DNA of 64,000 nucleotides, from assembly GCA_026706985.1 (NCBI GenBank), contig JAPOXR010000044.1, positions 1 to 64,000 on the forward strand, given 5' to 3'. A model generated the notes under the pieces. It was not told the DNA's origin. It searched no databases and saw only the letters and a list, made by a program, of their open reading frames with translations. Shown here one piece after another: positions 27,121 through 35,347 of this stretch. The stretch is from Paracoccaceae bacterium. GTDB taxonomy: Bacteria > Pseudomonadota > Alphaproteobacteria > Rhodobacterales > Rhodobacteraceae. The translations under genes and the position numbers were made by a program. How positions within the stretch are numbered: position 1 is the stretch's first letter; each line of letters opens with the position of its first letter.

Positions 27121-28917
27121 TCAGTGATTGTCCCTCGGCAGTGATTTGCGCGCGATATCGCGGAATTCAGGCGCGCCGTCGATCACCATACCCTCGGCGA
27201 ATTGACGCGCGCTTTGGCGGAACATCTTCTGCCACGGTGTCTGGCTAGCGGGGATTTCGTAGCCGCCGGCTTGGGCGATTGCATCGCGCCGGGCGGCGAA
27301 CTCGCTCTCGTCAATCAGGATGTCGGCGCTGCATTTGCCCAGATCAATCCTTACCCTGTCGCCGGTACGCAGGAGGGAAAGCCCGCCATTTTCCGCCGCT
27401 TCCGGCGAAGCATTGAGGATGGAGGGTGATCCGGATGTGCCGGATTGCCGGCCATCGCCGACACAGGGAAGCGTCTGCACACCTTTCTTCAGCAGGTAGG
27501 CCGGTGCCCGCATATTCACGACTTCGGCACCGCCGGGATATCCCTTGGGGCCGGCACCACGCATGAAGAGGATGCAGTCCTCGTCTATCTCCTCGGCAGG
27601 GTTATCGATGCGGGCGTGAAAATCCTCAGGTCCATCGAAAACAATGGCCCGACCCTCGAAAGCATCCGGGTCGTCGGGGTTCGACAGATACTTCCGCCGG
27701 AAAGCCTCGCTGATGACGCTGGTCTTCATGATGGCGCTGTCAAACAGATTGCCCTTGAGATTGATAAAGCCGGCCTGAGCGAGAATTGGATCAGCAACCG
27801 GCCGGATCACTTCCGGCCTCGAGGAGCAACGGCCGGCACAGTTTTCGCCGATCGTCCTGCCATTCACCGTGCCGGCATCGGCATGCGGCAGCAATCCGCC
27901 GGCGAGGAGTTCGGCGACAACAGCGGGAACGCCGCCGGCACGGTGGTAATCCTCCCCAAGGAATTCGCCGGCGGGCTGGAGATTAACGAGCAGGGGAATA
28001 TGGTGGCCGATATTCTGCCAGTCATCATTGTCGAGTGTTATGCCGAGATGGCGGGCGACCGCGTTCAGGTGAATGGGTGCGTTGGTGGAGCCGCCGATCG
28101 CGGAATTCACCACAATGGCGTTCTCAAAAGCTTTCCGGGTCATGATGTCCGACGGCCGGATATCGTCCCAAACCATCTCCACGATTCTACGCCCGGTCTC
28201 GTAGCTGATCTGTCCGCGCTCCCTGTAAGGCGCGGGAATGGCAGCGGAACCGGGGAGCTGCATGCCGAGTGACTCGGCGAGGGAATTCATTGTCGTCGCC
28301 GTTCCCATGGTGTTGCAGTATCCGACCGACGGCGCCGACGCCGCCACCATCTCAGTGAATCCTGAATCGTCGATTTTCCCGGCAGCGCGTAACTCGCGCG
28401 CCTTCCAGACAATGGTTCCGGATCCGGCCATTTCACCATTGATCCAGCCGCTCAACATGGGCCCCACAGACAGGGCGATCGCCGGAATATTCACTGTCGC
28501 GGCAGCCATGAGCAGGGCCGGAGTGGTTTTGTCGCAGCCGATATTCAGGACCACGCCGTCAATCGGATAACCGAAGAGCGTTTCCACCAGCGACAAATAT
28601 GCCAGGTTCCGGTCCAGCATCGCTGTCGGCCGTTTGCCGGTTTCCTGAATCGGATGCACCGGAATTTCAATCGCGGTGCCGCCCGACGCAATGATGCCGT
28701 CGCGAACCCTTTTCGAGAGCTCGATATGGTGACGGTTGCAAGGCGAGAGGTCGCTGCCTGTCTGGGCGATACCGATGATCGGTTTGCCCGACTGCAATTC
28801 GGCCCGCGTCAGCCCGTAATTCAGGTAGCGCTCGAGATAGAGCGCCGTCATCTCCGGGTCCTCCGGGTTCATGAACCATTTCCGGGAGCGTAAGTGCGCC
28901 TTGTCAATCTTTGCCAT
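27121..28917 (-). CDS. IlvD/Edd family sugar-acid dehydratase
   Basis: 598 residues from the ATG at 28917 (GGCGGAT upstream; an in-frame start at 28944 would add nine). Cysteines in [20 protein letters not shown] and [13 protein letters not shown] are the iron-sulfur ligands of the family, and [16 protein letters not shown] is conserved. The sequence is closer to pentonate dehydratases (L-arabonate or D-xylonate type) than to branched-chain IlvD, judging from the LSPCNRHH and GSDLSPCN region. It removes water from a sugar acid to give a 2-keto-3-deoxy acid. It stands alone between an IS remnant and an accessory pair, so its pathway is not given by neighbours. Confidence 0.88.
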   Translation of the reverse strand: MAKIDKAHLRSRKWFMNPEDPEMTALYLERYLNYGLTRAELQSGKPIIGIAQTGSDLSPCNRHHIELSKRVRDGIIASGGTAIEIPVHPIQETGKRPTAMLDRNLAYLSLVETLFGYPIDGVVLNIGCDKTTPALLMAAATVNIPAIALSVGPMLSGWINGEMAGSGTIVWKARELRAAGKIDDSGFTEMVAASAPSVGYCNTMGTATTMNSLAESLGMQLPGSAAIPAPYRERGQISYETGRRIVEMVWDDIRPSDIMTRKAFENAIVVNSAIGGSTNAPIHLNAVARHLGITLDNDDWQNIGHHIPLLVNLQPAGEFLGEDYHRAGGVPAVVAELLAGGLLPHADAGTVNGRTIGENCAGRCSSRPEVIRPVADPILAQAGFINLKGNLFDSAIMKTSVISEAFRRKYLSNPDDPDAFEGRAIVFDGPEDFHARIDNPAEEIDEDCILFMRGAGPKGYPGGAEVVNMRAPAYLLKKGVQTLPCVGDGRQSGTSGSPSILNASPEAAENGGLSLLRTGDRVRIDLGKCSADILIDESEFAARRDAIAQAGGYEIPASQTPWQKMFRQSARQFAEGMVIDGAPEFRDIARKSLPRDNH

Positions 28918-29324
28918 CTGATCCGCCCGTCTTAACCGCGCCAACCTTCAATCGTACGGCGGTTGGATTTGCAATCATGGTGAAATCCCGGTGCCGGCGG
29001 GTCAGTGTCTGCTTGCGGAGTCCGCCTTCTGCGAAAAGTCAGGGGGCAGCTCTCGCTGTATCCTCAATCTTCCGTCCCGGGCGACCGCAGTAATGGTACA
29101 AACCTTGTCGGCAACGAACTTATTCTCGCCTTTGACTTCTCCTGTTGTCCTTTCCGTGGTTATGCGCCGTCCACCGTGTGACCAAACACGACCGATGCGC
29201 CATCAATGGAAAGTTGCAGTGTGCCTCATGCCCGTAAATCGCATAGACTCTTGGCAATTAAATTCCAGAAGGACGCACTACGGGTTTAGTTGGAATCAAG
29301 CGGTGTTCCGCTATTCTAAAGGGA
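28918..29324. other. intergenic region upstream of dehydratase
   Basis: About 400 bases with no supportable gene. The dehydratase promoter should be in its left part. No repeat, RNA gene or clear promoter elements were found by eye. Confidence 0.4.
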
Positions 29325-29744
29325 TCATTCACCTCGAGCCATGGCAGCAGCGCTGATTGTACTGTTCGCCACCGCACCAATATCTCTTTCTTCAAACTTT
29401 CGGAAAGCACCGATGTAAAGCGCTACGGTCACGGTTGTAATCGAAACTATGGGGGCCACGATAGCTGCTATGGCAAGGGCTGGATCGATGGAGTCTGCCC
29501 CTGACATTGTCATCTCACACAATACGACCACAAGGACACCCGCCATAAAGACGGACACAGTGCATCCTGTCAGCACAGCCCACCATCTCATACCGAATTT
29601 TTGCGCCAGATCCCTTTCAGCGAGACGCCGCAAATTGGCTTCAAACTCAAGGGAATTCGCTTCCTGTCCATTCCCGGCTGCAGGGGATGGGGCAGAAGTG
29701 GGCGGAACGTCGTTGGCAGGAATGGTGCGAGCGTCTTCAGCCAT
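29325..29744 (-). CDS. small two-helix membrane protein, putative Panacea-linked toxin
   Basis: 139 residues. The first 50 are soluble and Pro/Ala-rich, followed by two strongly hydrophobic segments at about 54-78 (AVLTGCTVSVFMAGVLVVVL) and 87-112 (ALAIAAIVAPIVSITTVTVA). The C-terminal tail is short and mixed-charge. The family is not recognised. Its start overlaps the end of the Panacea-domain gene by eight bases, so the two are translationally coupled. Membrane-acting toxins are among the known partners of Panacea antitoxins, making a toxin role reasonable but untested. It could equally be an accessory membrane protein. Confidence 0.6.
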   Translation of the reverse strand: MAEDARTIPANDVPPTSAPSPAAGNGQEANSLEFEANLRRLAERDLAQKFGMRWWAVLTGCTVSVFMAGVLVVVLCEMTMSGADSIDPALAIAAIVAPIVSITTVTVALYIGAFRKFEERDIGAVANSTISAAAMARGE

Positions 29745-30216
29745 CTACATTCGCGCTCCTGGCACGCTTCAATCGTGCCCGCCGTTCCACGTAATGCTGC
29801 TTGATCACGCTGTCCGGGATACGAGTGAATGGACCGCCAATTTCCATAGTGACATGCCAAGGACCACCAGGAACGTGTGTTAGATCAGAAAGCTGATACG
29901 CATTATATTCCCCGTAGATTCCGTAAACCTGTTCCAGGAGATCGATATCGCTCTCGTTGCCTAGACGAGCAAAGCCTGGGACCGGCTCCCTGACATCCTG
30001 GCCCTGCGAACGAAAAGCATTGTAGACATCTGGAATGACAGGGCCATGTCGCCATGCCTCGATCCGGTTTTCGAAAAGCGGAGTTCCGAAAATCTCAAGG
30101 TGCCACCCATGCGCGATGTAGGTGAGCTTCAGAAGCTCCATCACGGAAAGGCTCCGGCCATCCTTTCTGAAGCGTTCCACGAACCAGTTGGCAACCTGAC
30201 GCGCATCGTTTGTCAT
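29737..30216 (-). CDS. Panacea (SocA-like, DUF4065) domain protein
   Basis: 159 residues. The N-terminal VANWFVERF, then MELLKLTYIAHGWHLEIFG, FENRIEAWRHGPVIPDVYN and late GPWHVT segments are the signature of the Panacea/SocA domain. These domains serve as antitoxins for many unrelated toxins and as ClpXP-adaptor-like proteins such as SocA. It is the first gene of a two-gene unit with the small membrane protein. The C-terminal tail is basic (RRARLKRARS). The ribosome binding site is weak. Confidence 0.85.
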   Translation of the reverse strand: MTNDARQVANWFVERFRKDGRSLSVMELLKLTYIAHGWHLEIFGTPLFENRIEAWRHGPVIPDVYNAFRSQGQDVREPVPGFARLGNESDIDLLEQVYGIYGEYNAYQLSDLTHVPGGPWHVTMEIGGPFTRIPDSVIKQHYVERRARLKRARSANVDG

Positions 30217-30760
30217 GGCAGTACACTCACAACAGCAAACGATGCCTCCCTCGGGATAACGCCGATCTGCGCCGGTATCATTTCGATCATAACCGATGCA
30301 ATACCTTCATCGTTTTGAAGCGTTTGCATTGAAATTCGCCCATCCCCCCGAAGTGCGATAGGCCAATGGTCGCCTGAATTTAGTTTCTGCCCCAGTCTGA
30401 AATCAAGGGAGGTTCGGGAATCGCCTCTTTCTTGCTTTCCTACTTTATCTATGTCTCGTCAGGAGAATGTCAAATTGGAATTGCGAATGCGCCGATCAAG
30501 CGAAAATGGGACTGGGAAACTTCCGCCTCACTATTCACACAGCGCACCGATTGCCCGTTCGGTCAGGGCAGTGCACCGGACGACCGCATGTTGTCGGCCG
30601 TAAAGCCGACCCTACATTATCACGTTCAAACCTCGAGACGGTATGGCTGAATGCGGGCTGCTCCTTTTCAACAGTATATCGATCGGCTGCCGCAATGCGG
30701 TGCCGGTAGTTCCATGGAAATGATCTAGTTCGGCTGGCTCCTGACCTAGGAGTCGAAGCT
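30217..30760. other. intergenic region between Panacea pair and pilus-like operon
   Basis: About 540 bases between divergent units. No gene, repeat or RNA is supported. It must hold promoters for both directions; TAGGAG just before 30761 is the ribosome binding site of the DotM-like gene. Confidence 0.4.
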
Positions 30761-32143
30761 ATGGCCGATAGGAACAGCGGGCATATACAGGATCCGTTCA
30801 CCAATTTGTTTGTTGTCATTCTGGTGCTGGCTGCGGCGAGTGCCGCTATCGGCCAACTGTCGGACGAAATCCTTGGGCTGACGGCATTCGCCGCGCTGGT
30901 AATGTTATGGCCGTTTGCGGCATTGGTGGAAACGCATCCCCTGCTTCTCGGCATTCCCGTTCTTGGTGCGTGGCTGCTGGCACCGGCAGCGGGTTGGTGG
31001 GAAGCGATACCCTTGGTTCCAATTCCGACGATCAATATGGCGGATTGGCAGGAACTTCAGCTTGCTGCCGGCCGGATCGCGTGCATCATTTCCGCCCCGT
31101 TTCTGCTTCCGGCCATATTCCGGTTGCGGCGCAGGCGGCCTGATATCACCTACCGGCGCAAGTTCAGTCTCGACGCGCTGATCAATGCGCAGGCACTATC
31201 CTGGCCGCTCGCCGGATCTGCCATGCATCTTGAGCCGCTGGCACGGAGAGTTGATCCGGTTGACCGAATGTCCGCCGCCGTCTGCGAATCCAAAAAGGGA
31301 GATGCCGGCACCGGTAAGCTGCTCCTGTCCGCATTGCCGCCGCTCAGTATACCGGATGAGGAGATCGTGCTCAGACCGGAAATCTGGCTGGCAGGCCAGA
31401 ACCTCGCCCACCGTACCGGAAAGCCGGGCAGTCAAACCATTTCTGACAGAAAGGACAGGATCCGGATTCCTGATGGTCTGACCGCCGATGCGGTGACTGA
31501 GGTTATGGAAGAGCAGCTTGGACCGCTCTGGCGGGGATTTGCGTCGCTCCGCCCCGCCCTCAAGGGACTCGCAGCCGCATTTGCCCTATGTCTCACCGAC
31601 AGGCCCACAGCCTGTTGGCCGTTGTTGGAGCGGCTGTCGCTTCTGTCACAACGGGCGAAAAGATGCCGGATGAAGCTGGACGCCTGCATTCAACAGGACC
31701 GGAAGACCGCCCGGCAAGTGGAGGCCGTTCTCAACGGTGAGGCGGGCCGGAAGCTTCAACAGGCCGCGGATCTGCATGCCTGGCAGAGAACCGCCTTTAT
31801 CGAAATGCTGCTGGCCGCACGCAAGGGTACGGGTGTTCTGGCCAGCGCTTCATTTGTCTGGCTCAAGAGCGAGGACAGGCTGCTCTGGCTGGCATTGAAT
31901 TCCGCCGGATGCCGGATATCGCCGGCTGAAACCGCGGGTATCGCGGCTCACTTTCTGGCAGAACAGCAGGCGCGGCAGCCCCTCACAAAGCCGACAATCC
32001 ACCAGGCCGGGCTGAGTTTGGTGCGTGATTATCTTGATCTTTGCCCGGAGCGCGCCCGCATTCTCCGGGAAAGAACAGAAGCTTTGAAACCGATCGGGCA
32101 AAGACTTCGGGAGGCGGCACCCGGGGCCGGAGCGGGATGCTGA
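30761..32143 (+). CDS. DotM/IcmP/TrbA-like type IVB secretion or conjugation protein
   Basis: 460 residues. Four N-terminal hydrophobic segments (about 12-35, 40-60, 65-85, 105-120) precede a large soluble part. The C-terminal region contains LLAARKGTGVLASASFVWLK, DRLLWLALNSAGCR and AAHFLAEQQ, which follow the DotM/IcmP pattern (RKxGxLxxxxFxWLKPxDRxLWYxLNxxGR...A..AHY). DotM is part of the type IV coupling complex of Dot/Icm and of IncI conjugation (TrbA). No DotL or other Dot gene is in this window. It overlaps the next gene by seven bases. The assignment rests on the C-terminal domain. Confidence 0.6.
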   Translation: MADRNSGHIQDPFTNLFVVILVLAAASAAIGQLSDEILGLTAFAALVMLWPFAALVETHPLLLGIPVLGAWLLAPAAGWWEAIPLVPIPTINMADWQELQLAAGRIACIISAPFLLPAIFRLRRRRPDITYRRKFSLDALINAQALSWPLAGSAMHLEPLARRVDPVDRMSAAVCESKKGDAGTGKLLLSALPPLSIPDEEIVLRPEIWLAGQNLAHRTGKPGSQTISDRKDRIRIPDGLTADAVTEVMEEQLGPLWRGFASLRPALKGLAAAFALCLTDRPTACWPLLERLSLLSQRAKRCRMKLDACIQQDRKTARQVEAVLNGEAGRKLQQAADLHAWQRTAFIEMLLAARKGTGVLASASFVWLKSEDRLLWLALNSAGCRISPAETAGIAAHFLAEQQARQPLTKPTIHQAGLSLVRDYLDLCPERARILRERTEALKPIGQRLREAAPGAGAGC

Positions 32144-32616
32144 TTTGGCTGCCGGTTGTGCTGTCGGCGGGGCTGTTCTCTCCTGAAACGCTGTTTGTGC
32201 GGCGCATGGCTGACGAGGTGAGGCGGGCTGAAATCGCCGCGCTGAGCATGGCGCTGCATCATCGGACTGCGTATGCGGCGGCTTTCGGAAATGGCTTTGC
32301 GCCCGGACCTTTGGATGCCACGGCCCCGGCCCCTTTTCGCAGAACACGGAACTGGAAGAGTGAAATCGTTGTCGCCGGAGGGGACGTTATCCTGCTTACC
32401 TGGTCTGAAGGATCGGACGCGATCCGGCCGCCGCCGGGCAGGATGGTTGAAATTGTCCGAAGGCTGGCAACCGGGGCGAAATGGTCCGGGCAGACTTTCG
32501 TGGCGCCATTTGTTCACGGTGATGATGGAAAGGCATATGTCGGCGCATTCAGTGTAGGCACCCCGGTGAGTGAAATCCCGCCCGGCACCAGGGTTCTGGC
32601 AACATTGGTGCCATGA
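32137..32616 (+). CDS. PilM-like small type IVB pilus protein
   Basis: 159 residues from the ATG at 32137 with GGAGCGGG before it. The N-terminus is a single hydrophobic segment (LIWLPVVLSAGLFS) followed by a soluble periplasmic-type domain with a long variable stretch. Size, topology and position between a TrbA/DotM-like gene and a prepilin-peptidase-like gene fit PilM of the IncI (R64) thin pilus, but no diagnostic motif is evident. It overlaps both neighbours, so the operon is tightly coupled. Confidence 0.45.
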   Translation: MLIWLPVVLSAGLFSPETLFVRRMADEVRRAEIAALSMALHHRTAYAAAFGNGFAPGPLDATAPAPFRRTRNWKSEIVVAGGDVILLTWSEGSDAIRPPPGRMVEIVRRLATGAKWSGQTFVAPFVHGDDGKAYVGAFSVGTPVSEIPPGTRVLATLVP

Positions 32617-33290
32617 TCGACTGGCAGCAGACATTCCTAGCCATGGCTATCTCGGCAGGATTGTCCGCATGGACGGCGCTGCAGGGAACTCGCCGTCTCG
32701 CACCGGAATCAAAGATTTCCGCCCGGCAGACAGTTTTTGTGTGTTTTGCAGGGGCCATCTTCGGCACCGCTGTCATCTTTCTCGATTCACCCTATGCATC
32801 AAAGAGCGGTACACAATTCGCCGCCATCGCGCTTTACGCATTGCTGGCCGCGGCTGCCTTCATTGACTGGCGCACCGGCTGGGCGCCGACAGAACTCATG
32901 CTGCCTCTCACCGCTTCTGCCTTCTGGTTTTTCTCGACGGAATCGGCATGGCTGGCACTGGCTGTCGGGAGCGGGTCACTTGCCTGTGCCTGGTGCCTCT
33001 GGGCTGCGCAAAGAGCATTCGGCGCAGTCTGGATTCCACCTGCCGACTGCATTGCTCTCGCGCTTCCCCTGCTTCTGTTTCAATCCGGTGCCGGGGCAGT
33101 CGCCGCCTATGCGTTGATCGCGCTTATCCTGGGCGGGTTCGCTGCGGGAGGTGACCGGCTCGGGCGGGTGATGCTTCCAGGACGGCGCGTGACGTTTCTG
33201 GCCATTTCTCTGCCGGTTGTCATGTTCGGCTCCCTGCTCGAGGCGGCTCTCAGACATACCGGCTTCACGGGTTGGATCTGGCATGGCTGA
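32613..33290 (+). CDS. prepilin peptidase-like (A24) membrane protein
   Basis: 225 residues with about six to seven membrane segments and no N-terminal cysteine domain. AAAFIDWRTGWAPTELML carries the first active-site aspartate in the A24 form (D-x-R-T-G-x-x-P-x-x-L). The second expected aspartate is in PPADCIALALPLL, where the usual GxGD is replaced by PAD. R64 PilU is a comparable peptidase. It should cleave the leader of the PilV-like protein encoded next, whose start it overlaps. The altered GxGD leaves activity uncertain. Confidence 0.6.
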   Translation: MIDWQQTFLAMAISAGLSAWTALQGTRRLAPESKISARQTVFVCFAGAIFGTAVIFLDSPYASKSGTQFAAIALYALLAAAAFIDWRTGWAPTELMLPLTASAFWFFSTESAWLALAVGSGSLACAWCLWAAQRAFGAVWIPPADCIALALPLLLFQSGAGAVAAYALIALILGGFAAGGDRLGRVMLPGRRVTFLAISLPVVMFGSLLEAALRHTGFTGWIWHG

Positions 33291-34785
33291 CATGGCGGCG
33301 CATGGCCATGGCGAGCGTGGCGCGACGCTTATCGAGGCGGCGTTCGCAATCACATTGTTCGGCTCTCTCATGCTGCTTGCCAATTCAATAATCTCGCAGG
33401 AAATTGAGCGTCAGCGCGATCGGTCGATCGGCCGCGATCTTGGGCTCATGACGGAACTCGGCACCAACTATGTGCAGTCAGAGTATGAACAGCTGAGACG
33501 GGGGCTTGCCGGTTTATCATCGGTCCATGCGATCACGGGGATCAGCATCCGGGAGATGGCGGATGCCGGCTATATTCCGCACTCGATGCTGCGAGGGGGT
33601 GAACGTGAGAATGCGGCCGGGCAACGCTATTCGCTGCTTCTGCGCGGCGTCAGCCGGCTTGACACAGACAGCCCGCCGGCAACTCTGGAAATCACGGACC
33701 TGGATTCGGATTCGGATGGCCTCGTGGATGAACACCTGCTCGACGGGATGCCCGGCAACGACGAGTTGGATCTCGAAGTGTTACTTGTCACTTCCGGCGG
33801 TGAAGAGCTCCCCCCGCAGCGCGGCAACCCGGCGGCGGTGGCCGCTGAAATGCCGACGTCCGGATTTGTGCAGACACGGGGCACGGCAAGCGGCCCTTTC
33901 GGCAGCTGGTCGATGGACATCACCCCTTTCTCCGCATTGAGTCTCTATCCCGACAAGGGACGTTTCGTATCGCTGCTTGCCCTGTCGGGGTTCGGGGTGA
34001 CGGATTTTTCGAATGCCGGCACAGTACCGCCGCAGGGCAATCCCGGCAATCCCTTTGAACGCTGTCCCGGTCTTTCCGGCGCTGCGCTTGCCGACTGCGC
34101 GGGCAATAACGAGGTCTATACCGATATCCGTTTCCGTGCGGTTGATCAGGATAATGACGGGGTCACGGAAAGTCTTTGGGGGATTGAAAATCCCATTGCC
34201 ATCCGAATGAGCGATCCTGCGGACACCGATGGCGATGGAACCGATGACCGCTTCCCGGAATTGACCGGGCTGCTTCGCCTGGCTTGTGGAGGAGCGGGGA
34301 CCGGCCGGGTGACATCGGGCACACTGTTGATTGATTGCACGGCGGTGTCGCTCAACGGTGCGCTGACGGTGTCAGGCATGTCTGAATTCACCGGCGGAAT
34401 CGAGACGGATTCGGATATCCAAGCGGCCGGTTCGGTGACCGCGTCCCGATTCTTTGCCGGGATACTCGGCGGCCAGGATTTGACCAAGGGAATCTATTCG
34501 GCATCCATAATTACCATGGACAGCGACCGGATAGTGACCAAGCCGGACTGCCGGGACAGTGGCAGCGACGCGATGGTGCTGGTGGCGCCGGTTGGATTTT
34601 CAAGTCCCGACGGCAGTGCCCTTGTCGGGCTGAAGGCGTTCGCGGAGGAGCATTCCGGTGGAACGGAATGGGTCGTGCGCATGCAGGCGGCGATTGACCG
34701 GGACAGCGACAATGACGGTGTTGCGGATGTGGTGGAGTTGAATTCAGGATCGGATTTCACGCTGGCCCTGACCCGGTGCAGCTGA
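33283..34785 (+). CDS. PilV-like pilin/adhesin with calcium-loop repeats
   Basis: 500 residues. A short basic leader ends GERG and is followed by ATLIEAAFAITLFGSLMLLA: a prepilin site (cleavage after Gly13) with glutamate at mature position 5. The HAITGISIREMADAGYIP region resembles the N-terminal domain of IncI PilV minor pilins. Four Asp-rich loops (DSDSDG near 141, DQDNDGV near 288, DTDGDGTDD near 313, DSDNDGVAD near 474) look like calcium-binding type-3 repeats. The C-terminal third would be the adhesin part. No shufflon segments or recombinase lie downstream. The 3' end overlaps the convergent vsr gene by 29 bp. Confidence 0.6.
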   Translation: MADMAAHGHGERGATLIEAAFAITLFGSLMLLANSIISQEIERQRDRSIGRDLGLMTELGTNYVQSEYEQLRRGLAGLSSVHAITGISIREMADAGYIPHSMLRGGERENAAGQRYSLLLRGVSRLDTDSPPATLEITDLDSDSDGLVDEHLLDGMPGNDELDLEVLLVTSGGEELPPQRGNPAAVAAEMPTSGFVQTRGTASGPFGSWSMDITPFSALSLYPDKGRFVSLLALSGFGVTDFSNAGTVPPQGNPGNPFERCPGLSGAALADCAGNNEVYTDIRFRAVDQDNDGVTESLWGIENPIAIRMSDPADTDGDGTDDRFPELTGLLRLACGGAGTGRVTSGTLLIDCTAVSLNGALTVSGMSEFTGGIETDSDIQAAGSVTASRFFAGILGGQDLTKGIYSASIITMDSDRIVTKPDCRDSGSDAMVLVAPVGFSSPDGSALVGLKAFAEEHSGGTEWVVRMQAAIDRDSDNDGVADVVELNSGSDFTLALTRCS

Positions 34786-35218
34786 TTGCCGCCGGCGCGA
34801 TCGAATCAAGAAACGCAGTCAGCCTGTCCCGCAGCGCATCCGCGTCCCGCAATTCACATTCCCACAGCATTAATGCTGTCCAGCCCGCTTGCGAGAGCGC
34901 CTCAAGCTGCCGCCGGTCGCGTTCAATATTGGCCTCGATCTTGTTGCTCCAGAACTCCGTATTGGTCTTCGGAATGCGCTGCCCGGCCTTGCAGGAATGC
35001 CCGTGCCAGAAACATCCATGCACGAAAATCACCTTGCGGCGGGGACCGAACACGATGTCGGGTTTACCGGGAAGATCTTTTCTGTGCAGCCGGTAGCGAT
35101 AGCCCATACTGTGGAGGAGTCGACGGACCCGCATCTCCGGCTTGGTGTCTCGGCCCTTAATCGCACGCATATTTCGGCTGCGCTCCTCGCTCGGCGGCAA
35201 CAGCTTCAGCGATGACAT
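34757..35218 (-). CDS. vsr: very short patch repair endonuclease
   Basis: 153 residues from the ATG at 35218 (a G-rich site upstream); a longer frame from 35263 is unlikely. RSRNMRAIKGRDTKPE, then YRLHRKDLPGKPDIVF and VIFVHGCFWHGH are the Vsr signature, with the catalytic aspartate in DIVF and the histidines and cysteine of the VHGCFWH zinc/active site. Vsr nicks next to T:G mismatches that arise by deamination of 5-methylcytosine. It normally sits beside a cytosine methyltransferase; none is found in this window, so it is an orphan here. It converges on the PilV-like gene. Confidence 0.92.
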   Translation of the reverse strand: MSSLKLLPPSEERSRNMRAIKGRDTKPEMRVRRLLHSMGYRYRLHRKDLPGKPDIVFGPRRKVIFVHGCFWHGHSCKAGQRIPKTNTEFWSNKIEANIERDRRQLEALSQAGWTALMLWECELRDADALRDRLTAFLDSIAPAAISCTGSGPA

Positions 35219-35347
35219 TGGCACGCCCCCCGACCCGGCATGATAGAGTCTGACGATAGCCAATCATGCAGAGGGTTTCAAAGCCTGTTACCGGCAGCGC
35301 AATGGAGTATAGGGCGGGGTCAGAACGAAGCACTTGGAGATGAATGG

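Noticed and set aside
27445-28272. A 275-codon rightward frame
   Set aside because: It is antisense to the IlvD/Edd dehydratase, which has all family motifs.
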